A model generated the notes under the pieces. The model ran no database searches. It saw only the letters and a list, made by a program, of their open reading frames with translations, and was not told the DNA's origin. Below, one piece after another: positions 63,914-64,000 of a stretch of 64,000 nt of DNA. Origin of the DNA: Natronorubrum texcoconense (GTDB lineage: Archaea > Halobacteriota > Halobacteria > Halobacteriales > Natrialbaceae); assembly GCF_900100335.1 (NCBI RefSeq), contig NZ_FNFE01000002.1, positions 434,001 through 498,000 of the forward strand. Reading direction: 5' to 3'. The translations under genes and the position numbers were made by a program. Each line of letters opens with the position of its first letter. The stretch's first letter is position 1.

Positions 63914-64000
63914 ATGGATCAGTTGAAGCAGTCGCTTCTCGACGCGCCGATCATCGAGAAAAACGGCTACCACTACTTCGTCCACCCGATCAGTGACGGC
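63914..64000 (+). CDS. hypoxanthine/adenine phosphoribosyltransferase (N-terminal fragment)
   Basis: Only the first 29 residues are in the window ([19 protein letters not shown], then [10 protein letters not shown]). The opening matches the haloarchaeal hypoxanthine/adenine phosphoribosyltransferase family, which salvages purine bases with PRPP. The frame runs off the right edge. TATA-like CAACTTTTAC lies about 25-30 bp upstream. Confidence 0.75.
   Translation, partial: MDQLKQSLLDAPIIEKNGYHYFVHPISDG

Overview
The window is a stretch of chromosome from a halophilic archaeon (class Halobacteria, most likely Natrialbales; genus not determined). The GC content is high and the predicted proteins are strongly acidic (Asp/Glu-rich). 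Many genes have a TATA-like box about 25-30 nt before the start codon and no Shine-Dalgarno site, which is the haloarchaeal leaderless pattern. Haloarchaeal hallmark families are present: HTH-10 (Bat-like) regulator, HalX response regulator, GAF/PAS histidine kinases, DUF5816, XapX and CoaBC. I see no rRNA, CRISPR array, intact insertion sequence, prophage or replication origin. Most of the window looks like ordinary core and semi-core metabolism.

Layout. 0-11 kb: end of an ACAD10/11-like acyl-CoA dehydrogenase, a tRNA-Arg(CCT) with duplicated T-arm fragments beside it, tatA, a peroxiredoxin, an HD hydrolase, an amidohydrolase, the sdhCDBA operon, a deacylase and a GNAT acetyltransferase. 11-27 kb: a flippase, an ATP-grasp/retropepsin fusion, katG, an unusual pentad-repeat protein, a DNA glycosylase, an orphan FrdA/NadB-type flavoprotein, a Zn/Cd-type P1B ATPase with a nearby HTH-10 regulator, and a membrane protein with a Ser/Asp repeat tail. 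27-37 kb: MTA/SAH-type deaminase, two more acyl-CoA dehydrogenases, a fused 3-hydroxyacyl-CoA dehydrogenase/enoyl-CoA hydratase, and a convergent HalX regulator and histidine kinase. 37-46 kb: cupin, a 26-residue Cys-rich peptide behind a perfect palindrome, metallophosphoesterase, NikR, a creatininase-family enzyme, a very large six-PAS kinase, several tiny membrane or zinc-finger genes, and a structured, probably non-coding locus near 45.2 kb. 46-64 kb: methyltransferase, LysE exporter, membrane protein with acidic tail, HD protein, methylmalonyl-CoA mutase B12 subunit plus MeaB, alpha/beta hydrolase, MEDS-domain kinase plus response regulator, thiolase plus DUF35 partner, M42 peptidase, SRPBCC protein, FAD oxidoreductase, orphan IucA/IucC siderophore synthetase, CoaBC, an HTH membrane regulator, and the start of a phosphoribosyltransferase.

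How the genes connect. One theme is acyl-CoA catabolism: three acyl-CoA dehydrogenases, the HBD-ECH fusion, a thiolase with its OB-fold partner, the methylmalonyl-CoA mutase small subunit with its MeaB chaperone, and succinate dehydrogenase to take up the succinate. A second theme is metal and oxidant handling: P1B ATPase with regulator, NikR, the Cys-rich peptide, the orphan siderophore synthetase, KatG and peroxiredoxin. A third is signalling: three histidine kinases and two response regulators.

The most unusual items are the pentad-repeat protein (17109-18404), the Cys-rich peptide with its operator-like palindrome (37556-37651), the structured locus at 45.1-45.3 kb with mutually exclusive pairings, the scarred tRNA-Arg flank, and a roughly 100-bp dispersed intergenic repeat present twice. 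All functional statements come from motif reading alone; no database search was possible.
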